Assembly (NCBI GenBank): GCA_014846175.1
Contig: RKAV01000052.1
Location: 1-22,468, forward strand
DNA from: a bacterium
GTDB taxonomy: Bacteria > Bacillota_I > Bacilli_A > RF39 > UBA660
DNA length: 22,468 nucleotides
Direction of reading: 5' to 3'
Shown: one piece after another, positions 7,377 to 15,199 of the stretch
Position numbering within the stretch: position 1 is the first letter of the stretch
How the letters are laid out: every line of letters starts with the position of its first letter
Made by a program: the position numbers and the translations under genes
The notes under the pieces: generated by a model
Databases searched by the model: none
What the model saw: only the letters and a program-made list of their open reading frames with translations
What the model was told of the DNA's origin: nothing

Positions 7377-8966
7377 CTATCCTAGTATAAATGGATCAGT
7401 AGAACTACCTGTTCCACCTGTTATCTTAATTGTGGATTTTAGATGTACGACTGGACGCACCGCATTAGCATCATAAGCATAATCATTGCTAACCTGGCCA
7501 GCTTTATAGACATATGAAACAGTTCTAGAATCATTGGTACGCGGGCTCATTGTCCATTGTTTTTGTGATGAATTATAAAGCCAGTCATTTTTTTTACAAT
7601 CACTATAGCTACTATCATTCCAACGGTATAATTCTTTTTCCATACAACTTGCTCTATTTGTGCTGTTTCCTCCACTTGTCGCGTATCCATAGTCACTTGG
7701 GTACATTAATCCTACTTTTCCTGTCCAATTTGTACTACTACTATTATTATATACTGTTGTTCCTCTTTCTCTTGTATAAAACATTGGTAATGTTAAATCT
7801 TCAGATGTAGAAATTCCTCCCAAGTACCATTTCGCATCTCCTATCATCGATTTTGCTTCGTCTGTTAGTCCTGTTGAGGTAAAATTACATGATGTTATAG
7901 CATCACCTGAACCATAGTGACATATTCCACTCTTTCTATTCCAGTATAAGCTCCCTCCGTAAGTTTCACTTTCGTGTCCTGAATTTAGCAGATAATTTAA
8001 TCTTGCATCTGACCAGTTATTTTTTCCATAATCAGTTTCTGCTCCATTTGAAGTGTTTTTATTATCCCACGAATAATTTCCTATTGATTCATTTCTGATG
8101 ATTTTCATTCTTTTTTCTATTTTTCCTGTTCCATCATCTACATCAAATACTCCAATAATTCTCCATAACTCATCATTGAATTTTACATAGTTATTAGGAT
8201 TTGCTCCTATATATCTATAATCCGTTGTAGCTTTTAATTGTTCTGTTGCTTCATGAGGAAATGTCCACATTTGATTCTTTTGGTCAGCAGTAGCAGTATT
8301 ATAATCTAGTGTTTCTGGATTTGCTTTTGCCACTAAATTTTCTGCTCCAGTAGTTGGTTTAGCTTTTGATTTACCATAAACATTTACTTTTACTGCAAAT
8401 GATAAATCGCCTCCATCTCCTTGGGGATTATAACTTTCATCCACATACATTCTTAATCTATATTTAGTAGAAAAACTAGTATCTGTGGTACCTGTTGCTA
8501 GACTCATTTGATTAGCTGGTCTTCCTGTATCATTATTAGCTTCTATCAAACTTTTATAGGTAGTAGGTGCCATTACTTCTGTTTCTACACCACTACTATT
8601 AACACTTGTTAAATATAACTTTATATGACTTCCATCTATCTTCTTAGTAGAACTTGTTACATCTTCTGCTGTTATTTCCCAATTGATAGTTTCTCCTCCT
8701 ACTATATTTCCTGCTACTGTAAAGTCAAAGTATTCTCCTGTTTTTAATTGTTTCTTACCTGTTGCATCAGTAGTTGGTAGAGCTTTATCCATAGATATTA
8801 CATTACTACTTTCTTCATAACTCATTGAGATTGCTCCGGTTGTAATGGTATTTAATGTTTTACCTGTTCCTATATAAATAAATGCTGCATAACTAATACC
8901 TATTATTGTTATAATAAGTACTAATACTGCTAATATTGATATATATTCTTTTTTTCTTTGCTTCAT
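7377..8966 (-). CDS. Exported surface protein with DUF6273-like C-terminal domain
   Basis: A 529-residue secreted or membrane-anchored protein. Basic start MKQRKK, hydrophobic segment about 9-31 (ILAVLVLIITIIGISYAAF), then GTGKTLNTITTGAISMSY, a leader style seen in TasA/camelysin-like proteins processed by SipW-type signal peptidases. Residues 60-200 are beta-rich, Ser/Thr/Gly-rich. The C-terminal half (about 255-529) has WRIIGVFDVDDGTGK, NWSDARLNYLLNS and AVRPVVHLKS, a pattern I associate with DUF6273, and ends in GTGSSTDPFILG. Four Cys (GICH, TSCNF, ASCMEK, SDCKK) could form disulfides. There is no LPxTG or sortase motif. Good Shine-Dalgarno AAAGGGG. It is divergent from another exported protein with a related C-terminal ending. 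Function unknown; adhesion or matrix is a guess. Confidence 0.8.
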   Translation of the reverse strand: MKQRKKEYISILAVLVLIITIIGISYAAFIYIGTGKTLNTITTGAISMSYEESSNVISMDKALPTTDATGKKQLKTGEYFDFTVAGNIVGGETINWEITAEDVTSSTKKIDGSHIKLYLTSVNSSGVETEVMAPTTYKSLIEANNDTGRPANQMSLATGTTDTSFSTKYRLRMYVDESYNPQGDGGDLSFAVKVNVYGKSKAKPTTGAENLVAKANPETLDYNTATADQKNQMWTFPHEATEQLKATTDYRYIGANPNNYVKFNDELWRIIGVFDVDDGTGKIEKRMKIIRNESIGNYSWDNKNTSNGAETDYGKNNWSDARLNYLLNSGHESETYGGSLYWNRKSGICHYGSGDAITSCNFTSTGLTDEAKSMIGDAKWYLGGISTSEDLTLPMFYTRERGTTVYNNSSSTNWTGKVGLMYPSDYGYATSGGNSTNRASCMEKELYRWNDSSYSDCKKNDWLYNSSQKQWTMSPRTNDSRTVSYVYKAGQVSNDYAYDANAVRPVVHLKSTIKITGGTGSSTDPFILG

Positions 8967-8983
8967 AATTATTGCCCCTTTCT

Positions 8984-8989
8984 ATTATA
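8984..8989 (-). promoter_or_regulatory. -10 box for the 529-residue surface-protein gene
   Basis: A perfect TATAAT on the minus strand, 17 bases before the start codon of the surface-protein gene. The -35 region is weak (no close TTGACA at 16-18 bases). The short distance puts the start of transcription close to the AAAGGGG ribosome binding site. Confidence 0.35.
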
Positions 8990-9096
8990 AATATCATTAT
9001 TTTTAACATCTTAATAGTAACACGAAAGCATTTCTTATACAATAGACTTTTCATTAAAAATTTGATAAACTCTTATTATAATTAAGGGTGGTAAGA

Positions 9097-10617
9097 ATGA
9101 GAAAATTAAAGAAAAATAAAAATAATAACTTATTATATTTTAGTAGTATAGTAATAGTTATTGCTATCATGTTTTTAAGTGTAGGGTTTTCAGCTTTTCA
9201 AAATAATTTAGCGATTGAAAATATAAGTAGTACTGTTAGAATAGATAAAGATATAAGAGTGATGAATAATAGTATTAATAGTGTTAATGAAGCGACTAGT
9301 TATTATGAAGAGTATAATGCTACAAATATTTCTGGAAGTATTAAATTAAATAACTATAATTCCTATGTTATCTATGATGTTGATATTTATAATTTTGGTA
9401 ATGTTAGTATGGGAATAAGTAATGCTTCTATTGATAATGAGAACTTAAAATTTAAATTTTTAGATTATAATTTAAAAGATAAGATTTGTGAAGATAGTAA
9501 ATGTTCTTTAGGTGTTAAGAAAACACTTAAAATAAAAGTATCATATAAAGATGAAGCAAGTATTAACGAGGAAGAAAATAAGTTTGTGTTAAGCTTTAAG
9601 TTTGGACGGATATTTAATATTAACTATTATAATATTGATAATAGTGATACCTTTCCTAAAGAGATAATAGAGGGTGATACATTAAGTTTAAATATACCGA
9701 ATAAAGAAGATTATCATATAAAAGTTTTCATGAATAATAAATTATTAAGTAAAAATAGTGATTATGAATATATAAATGATAAGTTAGTTCTTCCGAATGT
9801 TTCTGGTGATATTAAAATTCATTATAAAATGCCGATATGTCAAAGAGCAACGGTTCTTCATACAGAAAAATGTTTAGGATCATATTGTTCGGGTATGGGT
9901 TACAAGCCAAATGGAAGTATGGGGTCAAGTACTATTACTTATGGTTCTTTAGGAACAGCTAGTGTACTTACATCTGGTGATGCCTTTGATTGTGATGTTA
10001 ATGGTGATGGAATATATGATGCTGAGACAGAAAGATTCTATTATGTTACTGATTTAGATAATAATACTGATACAGCTGTTTTAATTTATTATAGTAATGT
10101 TAGTGAAGGAAAACCTAGTAGTGATAAATACTACCCTTATGATATTTCTAAAGAGAATTGGCATGGACCTAGAACTGCTGTAGAACAACTTCCTACTACA
10201 ACTCAGTGGAGTAATGTAAGTTTAGCTAACACAGAAAGAAAGATAGTTAATGAATATAATACTACTAGTTCTAAGGATGGTCATACTTATCCAGAAATAT
10301 TTAGTTATTCTAAATATGCAGCACGTTTTTTAACTTTACTAGAAGTAAAGAAACTTGTTAATGTTTATATCCCTAGTTGGAAAAATGGTGAATTAGATAG
10401 TCAACTATACCTAGCTGAGAATACTAATTTTTCTAAGAAAGATAATTCAAAATTCGATGGTTACTGGTTAGAAACACCAAGAAACACTATGTCAAATCAT
10501 GGTTGGATGATTTATGCTACAGCAAGACGTGTACATAGTGTTGAAGTACAAGGAAATAATACTTTCATTGGTGTTCGTCCTGTAATAGAAGTTAATAAAA
10601 ATGATATTTCATATTAA
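9097..10617 (+). CDS. Exported surface protein with C-terminal 'VRPV' domain
   Basis: A 506-residue protein. The start ATG at 9097 has AAGGGTGG five bases upstream; the in-frame GTG at 9088 lies inside that ribosome binding site and is not used. A basic N-terminus (MRKLKKNKNNN) precedes a hydrophobic anchor (about 14-32, IVIVIAIMFLSVGFSAF). Residues 40-170 look like a beta-sandwich, followed by a stretch (about 180-250) with repeat-like IKVFMNNK... and IKIHYKM. The C-terminal part contains DCDVNGDGIYDAE, a Ca-binding/dockerin-like loop, GYWLETPR and GVRPVIEV, echoing the divergent neighbour's ending. No sortase motif. Function unknown. The pair may be a co-evolved or duplicated surface set; their N-terminal halves differ. 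Confidence 0.8.
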   Translation: MRKLKKNKNNNLLYFSSIVIVIAIMFLSVGFSAFQNNLAIENISSTVRIDKDIRVMNNSINSVNEATSYYEEYNATNISGSIKLNNYNSYVIYDVDIYNFGNVSMGISNASIDNENLKFKFLDYNLKDKICEDSKCSLGVKKTLKIKVSYKDEASINEEENKFVLSFKFGRIFNINYYNIDNSDTFPKEIIEGDTLSLNIPNKEDYHIKVFMNNKLLSKNSDYEYINDKLVLPNVSGDIKIHYKMPICQRATVLHTEKCLGSYCSGMGYKPNGSMGSSTITYGSLGTASVLTSGDAFDCDVNGDGIYDAETERFYYVTDLDNNTDTAVLIYYSNVSEGKPSSDKYYPYDISKENWHGPRTAVEQLPTTTQWSNVSLANTERKIVNEYNTTSSKDGHTYPEIFSYSKYAARFLTLLEVKKLVNVYIPSWKNGELDSQLYLAENTNFSKKDNSKFDGYWLETPRNTMSNHGWMIYATARRVHSVEVQGNNTFIGVRPVIEVNKNDISY

Positions 10618-10618
10618 C

Positions 10619-10642
10619 AAAAAGGTGTTAGGCACCTTTTTT
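10619..10642 (+). terminator. Intrinsic terminator after the 506-residue surface-protein gene
   Basis: AAAAAGGTG (10619-10627), 5-base loop TTAGG, CACCTTTTT (10633-10641), then a T run; begins one base after the stop codon. The symmetric A and T runs allow function in both directions. Confidence 0.85.
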
Positions 10643-10652
10643 ATTTACCAAG

Positions 10653-10681
10653 GAATTATTAGAAAAAAAACGACATATATT
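10653..10681 (+). promoter_or_regulatory. Possible sigma-E-like promoter of the PBP gene
   Basis: GAATTATT (10653-10660), 13-base spacer, CATATATT (10674-10681). The second box fits the sporulation sigma-E -10 pattern CATAnAnT, and the spacing is in the normal sigma-E range; the -35 match is only partial. Transcription would start just ahead of the AGGTGAT ribosome binding site. Weak evidence by itself. Confidence 0.25.
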
Positions 10682-10699
10682 TAGTAGAGGTGATTATTC

Positions 10700-12607
10700 T
10701 TGTTTAATAAAAATATTAATAAACGTATTAAAATAATGTTATTACTCTTTGGATTCGTATTATTAATGGTTATATTAAAAGTATTTTATGTACAAATATT
10801 TGATTATAAGAAACTATCTAGTCTTGCTAGTGATTTATGGAGTAGAAACTTACCAATTGAAGCTTCAAGAGGAAAAATACTAGATAGAAATGGTATTGTT
10901 TTAGCAGATAATGTTACTACTACTTCACTTGTTTTAGTACCAAATCAAATAAAGAATAAGAAAGAAGTATGTGAAAAGTTAGCAGAAATTTTAAATGTTA
11001 GTTATGATGAAATGAAAAAACATGTTTTTAAAAATACATCTATTGAAAGGGTTCATCCGATTGGTAGAAGACTTTCTTATGAAGTAGCAGATAAAATTGA
11101 TGCTTTAAAGTTTGATGGTGTTTATTTACTTAAAGAAGCGAAAAGATATTATCCTTATAAAACATTACTTGCTCATGTTTTAGGATATGTTGGTATTGAT
11201 AATCAAGGATTATCAGGTCTTGAATTACAGTATGATAAATATTTAACTGGTGAAGCAGGAGCAATTAAGTATTTTTCTGATGCTAAAGGTAATAAACTTA
11301 CTTTATCTGATATTTATGTTAAACCTCAAGATGGAATGGACTTACAATTAACTATTGATATTAATATTCAAAAATCTATTGAAAGAGAACTTGATAATGT
11401 TGTTAATATGATGAATCCTGATATGGCTCTTGCTGTAGTAATGAATCCTAAAACAGGTGAAGTTTTAGGTATGAGTTCTAGACCTACTTTTGATCCTAAT
11501 AATTATAAAAATTATAGTAATGAAACACTTAGTAGAAACTTACCTATCTGGGCTAGTTATGAACCAGGATCAACTCAAAAAATAATAACTACAGCAGCTA
11601 GTATAGAAGAGAAAGTTATTGATATTTATAATGAACACTTTTTTGACTCTGGTGGTGTTACTGTTGATGGAGCAAGAATTAGATGTTGGAAAGCAGGAGG
11701 ACATGGTGATCAAACTTTTTTACAGGTATTACAAAACTCCTGTAACCCAGGGTTTGTTCAAATGGGAGAAAGATTAGGTAAAGAAAGATTATTTTCTTAC
11801 TTAGATATGTTTGGTTTTGGTAATAAGACAGGGATTGACCTTAATGGCGAAGGTAAAGGTATCATCTTCCCTCTTTCAAGAGTTGGTAACGTAGAACTTG
11901 CTACTACTGCTTTTGGACAAGGAATTAGTGTTACACCAATACAACAAATAACTGCTATTTCTGCTGTTTTGAATGGTGGTAATTTATTAAGGCCTTATGT
12001 TTTAGCTAATGTTTTAGAACCGGAAACTGGTAATGTTATGTATCAAAATAAAACTAAAGTAGTTAGAAAAACAATTAGTGAAGAAACTTCTAAAACAATG
12101 CGTTATGCTTTAGAAACAGTTGTTGCTTTAGGAGGAGGAAAAGCTGCTTATATAGATGGTTATCGTATTGGAGGAAAAACTGGTACTGCTCAAAAAGTAA
12201 AAGATGGAAGATACCTTGTTAATAATTATATTATGTCCTTTGTTGGAATAGTTCCTAGTAATGATCCTGAAGCTGTTTTATATATTGCTATAGATAACCC
12301 TAAAAACACGGCACTTTTATCAAGTTACACTACTACTCCTATTGCAAGACGTATTCTTTTAGATATCATAGATGCTTTAGATATAAAAAAACAAGAAGGT
12401 GGTGTGGAAAAGGACTGGCAGTGGGATGATAAAGTTTATTATGAAGTACCAAATGTTGTTGGCAAAGATAAGAAAGAAGCCAAAGGTCTTTTAGAACATT
12501 TTAAAGTTGAATTTAGTAAAACTGGTGAAAAAGTAATTAGTCAATCACCTAAAGCTGGTGAAAGATTAGAAGATGGTGGAACAGTAACTTTATTACTTGG
12601 TGATTAA
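10700..12607 (+). CDS. Class B penicillin-binding protein with one PASTA domain (SpoVD/FtsI type)
   Basis: Peptidoglycan transpeptidase of 635 residues, membrane-anchored by one N-terminal helix (about 11-31). A dimerisation domain begins at RGKILDRNGIVLA (about 57-69). The transpeptidase domain has the three penicillin-binding motifs: S291-T-Q-K294 (EPGSTQK, where most homologues have F before K), S347-C-N349 and K493-T-G495 (GGKTGTAQK). A single PASTA domain (about 570-635, EVPNVVGKDKKEAKGLL, ending GGTVTLLLGD) closes it. One PASTA and this length match SpoVD, used for spore cortex, better than Bacillus PBP2B, which carries two; a septal FtsI role cannot be excluded because the gene is away from the division cluster. 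The start is a TTG at 10700, 5 bases after AGAGGTGAT. Confidence 0.92.
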   Translation: MFNKNINKRIKIMLLLFGFVLLMVILKVFYVQIFDYKKLSSLASDLWSRNLPIEASRGKILDRNGIVLADNVTTTSLVLVPNQIKNKKEVCEKLAEILNVSYDEMKKHVFKNTSIERVHPIGRRLSYEVADKIDALKFDGVYLLKEAKRYYPYKTLLAHVLGYVGIDNQGLSGLELQYDKYLTGEAGAIKYFSDAKGNKLTLSDIYVKPQDGMDLQLTIDINIQKSIERELDNVVNMMNPDMALAVVMNPKTGEVLGMSSRPTFDPNNYKNYSNETLSRNLPIWASYEPGSTQKIITTAASIEEKVIDIYNEHFFDSGGVTVDGARIRCWKAGGHGDQTFLQVLQNSCNPGFVQMGERLGKERLFSYLDMFGFGNKTGIDLNGEGKGIIFPLSRVGNVELATTAFGQGISVTPIQQITAISAVLNGGNLLRPYVLANVLEPETGNVMYQNKTKVVRKTISEETSKTMRYALETVVALGGGKAAYIDGYRIGGKTGTAQKVKDGRYLVNNYIMSFVGIVPSNDPEAVLYIAIDNPKNTALLSSYTTTPIARRILLDIIDALDIKKQEGGVEKDWQWDDKVYYEVPNVVGKDKKEAKGLLEHFKVEFSKTGEKVISQSPKAGERLEDGGTVTLLLGD

Positions 12608-12616
12608 AACACTACT

Positions 12617-12649
12617 AAAAAGGAAACATTATTTAACAATGTTTCCTTC
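12617..12649 (-). terminator. trpS terminator between convergent PBP and trpS
   Basis: Perfect 11-bp stem AAGGAAACATT/AATGTTTCCTT (12649-12639 with 12630-12620 in RNA sense), 8-base loop, then U-rich tail on the minus strand. The stem overlaps the last codons and stop of trpS. On the plus strand the tail after the stem is poor in T, so it serves the PBP transcript less well. Confidence 0.8.
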
Positions 12650-13717
12650 TACTTCCTTTAAAAGCGAATCATCTTCAAAATAATTTATTTGCATAGCTCT
12701 TTTAACTTCATCTAATGTTTCTTTCGCTTTACATCTTGCCTTTTTAGTTCCTTCTTTTAATACATTATAAACATATTCTGGATTCTTAGCTAACTCTTCT
12801 CTTCTTTCTCTAATTGGTCTTAACTCTTCTTGTAAGATATCATTTAAGAATCTTTTAATCTTCATATCACCTAACCCACCTCTTTGATAATGAGCTTTTA
12901 ACTCATCTAAGTTTTTATATTCAGGTAAGTATTTTACAAAAGAGTCTTCCTTACAAAAAGTATCAAGATAAGTAAATACAACATTTCCTTCTACTTTACC
13001 TTTATCTTCTACTTTTATATGGTTAGGATCAGTATACATTGAAAATACTTTTCTTTTGATTTCTTCCTCACTATCTTTTAAATAAATACAATTACCAAGT
13101 GATTTACTCATCTTCGCATTACCATCTATTCCTACTAGTCTTTTTTCATTTTCATTACTAGGAAGCATTGCTACTGGTTCTACTAAAGTATCTCCATAAA
13201 TAGAATTAAACTTTCTAACTATTTCTCTTGCTTGTTCAATCATTGGTAATTGATCTTCTCCCACAGGAATAACAGTTGCTTTAAAAGCAGTTATATCTGC
13301 TGTTTGACTTACAGGATATGTAAAGAAACCAGCTGGAATACTCTCTTCAAATCCTCTTAATTTAATTTCTTCTTTAACAGTTGGATTTCTATTTAATCTT
13401 GCTACTGTTACTAAGTTCATGTAGTAAAATGTTAATTCTGTAAGTTCTGGTACTTCTGATTGAATAAAATAATTTACTTTTTCTGGATCAATACCACATG
13501 CTAAGTTATCTAATGCTACTTCAAAGATATTATCTCTTACTTTCTTTGGATTATCAAAATTATCTGTTAAAGCTTGTGCATCTGCTGCAAATAAATACAT
13601 CTCATCATAGTCACCTTCATTTTGAAGTTTCACTCTACTTTTTAATGATCCAACATAATGTCCTATATGTAAAGGACCTGTTGGTCTTTCTCCTGTTAAT
13701 ACTATTTTCTTTTCCAT
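12629..13717 (-). CDS. trpS: Tryptophanyl-tRNA synthetase
   Basis: Charges tRNA-Trp with tryptophan in the cytoplasm. Class I signatures are intact: HIGH at residues 17-20 (GPLHIGHYVGSL) and KMSKS at 202-206 (GNAKMSKSLGN). The TrpRS-specific DADAQALTD-like segment (AADAQALTD, about 45-53) and VPVGEDQLPMIEQARE are present. At 362 residues it is slightly longer than the usual 330 or so, with extra residues around KEEIKLRGFEESIPAG (about 115-130) and a longer C-terminus. Start ATG at 13717 follows AGAGG. There is no T-box leader: the promoter lies only about 60 bases upstream. Single-gene transcript. Confidence 0.97.
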   Translation of the reverse strand: MEKKIVLTGERPTGPLHIGHYVGSLKSRVKLQNEGDYDEMYLFAADAQALTDNFDNPKKVRDNIFEVALDNLACGIDPEKVNYFIQSEVPELTELTFYYMNLVTVARLNRNPTVKEEIKLRGFEESIPAGFFTYPVSQTADITAFKATVIPVGEDQLPMIEQAREIVRKFNSIYGDTLVEPVAMLPSNENEKRLVGIDGNAKMSKSLGNCIYLKDSEEEIKRKVFSMYTDPNHIKVEDKGKVEGNVVFTYLDTFCKEDSFVKYLPEYKNLDELKAHYQRGGLGDMKIKRFLNDILQEELRPIRERREELAKNPEYVYNVLKEGTKKARCKAKETLDEVKRAMQINYFEDDSLLKEVEGNIVK

Positions 13718-13775
13718 ATTTAACCTCTTTTCTAAATAAAAAAATTACACATATACATATTCACTGATTTATGTG

Positions 13776-13791
13776 TTGATTATAATATCAA
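13776..13791. promoter_or_regulatory. Inverted repeat over the trpS -10 box
   Basis: TTGAT-TATAAT-ATCAA, a perfect inverted repeat of 5 bases around a 6-base AT spacer, covers the trpS -10 box. It could be an operator, but short AT palindromes are expected by chance in this composition. Confidence 0.2.
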
Positions 13792-13807
13792 TCAATGTAT
13801 TTGTCAA
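13779..13807 (-). promoter_or_regulatory. Consensus sigma-A promoter of trpS
   Basis: Perfect TTGACA (13802-13807), 17-base spacer, perfect TATAAT (13779-13784) on the minus strand: the strongest promoter in the window. The -35 lies only 2 bases past the stop codon of the upstream nucleotidyltransferase gene. Confidence 0.85.
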
Positions 13808-13809
13808 AT

Positions 13810-14334
13810 TTATGTTTTAGACTTATTATTAAAATTCTTTGCAAATACTTTTAATTTTTCTTCTCTATTATTATTAATATTATTTAAAGGATTTACTAGT
13901 CTGATTCCCCTCTTTTGAAAATCATCAAATGTTAGTGATATTACACTATTACTTTTTAAATCAAATAAAAGTCCATCTACGTTGTACTGAATAGCAGAAA
14001 ACAAATCTTCTGCTAACCATAAATCTATTGTTGTATCATGATAATCAAATTTATAACCCTGAAATTTATTATAAGATGGAACTATATTATAAAATTTAAA
14101 AACATCTAATATAAAGTCTTTATTGTTTCCTAATACTACAAAATCTAAATCTTTTGGTTTTTTAGCATTTATTAAATCTCTTACTCCTCCACCTATTAAG
14201 TAAACAGGTGCTAAGATAGATATTGTATAAGCAGGATAGAAATGTTCTTTTATATATCTTTCTATTCGCATATTAAGTGTTAAATCCCAAGTAAATTCAT
14301 CTAGTTCATCATTATATTTTATTTTTATATCCAT
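13810..14334 (-). CDS. Stand-alone nucleotidyltransferase head domain (CCA-adding/poly(A) polymerase-like)
   Basis: A 174-residue protein resembling only the catalytic head of class II CCA-adding enzymes and poly(A) polymerases. YLIGGGVRDLINAKKPKDLDFVVLG (about 45-69) carries the GGxVRD nucleotide-binding loop and the DxD metal site (DLDF); TTIDLW (about 100-106) supplies a plausible third carboxylate. The neck, body and tail domains that bind tRNA, present in true Cca (about 380-450 residues), are absent, so tRNA maturation is unlikely. Substrate unknown. ATG at 14334 follows AGGTGAT. It is divergent from the alpha/beta hydrolase and has its own good promoter. The last residues (NNINNN...NNKSKT) are low-complexity. 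Confidence 0.75.
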   Translation of the reverse strand: MDIKIKYNDELDEFTWDLTLNMRIERYIKEHFYPAYTISILAPVYLIGGGVRDLINAKKPKDLDFVVLGNNKDFILDVFKFYNIVPSYNKFQGYKFDYHDTTIDLWLAEDLFSAIQYNVDGLLFDLKSNSVISLTFDDFQKRGIRLVNPLNNINNNREEKLKVFAKNFNNKSKT

Positions 14335-14352
14335 AATATCACCTATTTCTTT

Positions 14353-14381
14353 ATCCTAACACCTTCTAAATTCAAAGTCAA
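14353..14381 (-). promoter_or_regulatory. Promoter of the nucleotidyltransferase gene
   Basis: Minus strand TTGACT (14376-14381), 17-base spacer ending in TGT, TAGGAT (14353-14358): near-consensus -35 with an extended -10 (TGn). It lies 18 bases before the start codon. Confidence 0.6.
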
Positions 14382-14386
14382 AAAAT

Positions 14387-14416
14387 TTCACATCTTCTAA
14401 GTTAATTTCATATTAT
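14387..14416 (+). promoter_or_regulatory. Possible promoter of the alpha/beta hydrolase gene
   Basis: TTCACA (14387-14392), 18-base spacer, TATTAT (14411-14416). This would start transcription just before the AGGTGAT ribosome binding site, giving a very short leader. Moderate match only. Confidence 0.35.
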
Positions 14417-14432
14417 AAATTAGGTGATTATT

Positions 14433-15194
14433 ATGTACATTACTTATAAGAATATTAAACTTTATTATGATAAAATTGGTAATAAAAAGGATGTAATTGT
14501 AATACTACCTGGTTGGGGTAATACTAAAGATACTTTTAAAACAATGATTGATTCTTTAAAAGATAATTATACTATCTATATTGTAGATTATCCTGGTTTT
14601 GGTAAGACACCTTTTCCTAAGAAAGTTTTAACGATTAATGATTATGCCTGTCTTATTATTACTTTATTTGATAAAGAGAAAATTACTAATCCTTATATAA
14701 TTGCTCACTCTTTTGGAGGAAGAATTGCTATTCTTTTAACTGGTTTATATAATATAAGGGTAAAAAAACTATTACTAATAGATAGTGCTGGTATAAAACC
14801 TAAGATGACAATAGCTAAATGGTTAAGATTAAAGAGTTATAAGTTATTACAGAAGCTAGCTAAAGTTATCCCTTTAAAATATAGAACTAGGTATAAGGAT
14901 AAGATTTTTAAGATGTTCGCTTCTAGTGATTATAAATCTTTAAATAAGGAAGAAAGAGAAACTTTTAAAAATATTGTTAATTTAGACCTTAGTAATTATC
15001 TTTCTGATATCAAAGTAGAAACTTTATTAATTTGGGGAGATAAAGATTATGATACTCCTTTAAGTGATGGTATTTTGATGAAGAAAAAAATAAAGAATAG
15101 TGAGCTTATTGTTTTTAAAGATTCTACTCACTACTCTTATTTAGAAAATTTAGATGTAATTTTAAGAATTATTTATATCTATTTTAATGACTAA
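14433..15194 (+). CDS. Alpha/beta hydrolase
   Basis: A 253-residue alpha/beta-hydrolase fold enzyme, probably cytoplasmic (no signal peptide). The oxyanion-hole loop is LPGWGNTKDTF (about 25-35). The nucleophile elbow is A91-H-S93-F-G-G96, with Ser93 as nucleophile and Ala in place of the usual first Gly. The acid is probably Asp203 in IWGDKDYDTPL, and the base His233 in DSTHYSYLEN. A lid-like basic insert lies at about 112-165 (KPKMTIAKWLRLKSYK...). Substrate not predictable. The start is the ATG at 14433, with AGGTGAT 5 bases upstream, rather than the in-frame GTG inside that site. It ends 5 bases from the convergent lepA stop. Confidence 0.9.
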   Translation: MYITYKNIKLYYDKIGNKKDVIVILPGWGNTKDTFKTMIDSLKDNYTIYIVDYPGFGKTPFPKKVLTINDYACLIITLFDKEKITNPYIIAHSFGGRIAILLTGLYNIRVKKLLLIDSAGIKPKMTIAKWLRLKSYKLLQKLAKVIPLKYRTRYKDKIFKMFASSDYKSLNKEERETFKNIVNLDLSNYLSDIKVETLLIWGDKDYDTPLSDGILMKKKIKNSELIVFKDSTHYSYLENLDVILRIIYIYFND

Positions 15195-15199
15195 TCATT

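Noticed and set aside
7550..7810. Plus-strand frame of 86 codons
   Set aside because: It is antisense to the surface-protein gene, and its Tyr/Leu/Ser-rich composition is what the reverse of Asn/Ser-rich codons gives.
9077..9082. TATAAT as -10 box of the 506-residue surface-protein gene
   Set aside because: Transcription would begin inside its ribosome binding site (9084-9091), and no -35 lies at the right distance.
13498..13767. Plus-strand frame of 89 codons
   Set aside because: Antisense to the well-supported trpS N-terminus, with no ribosome binding site.
13718..13807. T-box riboswitch before trpS
   Set aside because: The consensus promoter leaves only about 60 bases of leader, with no T-box core or specifier hairpin.
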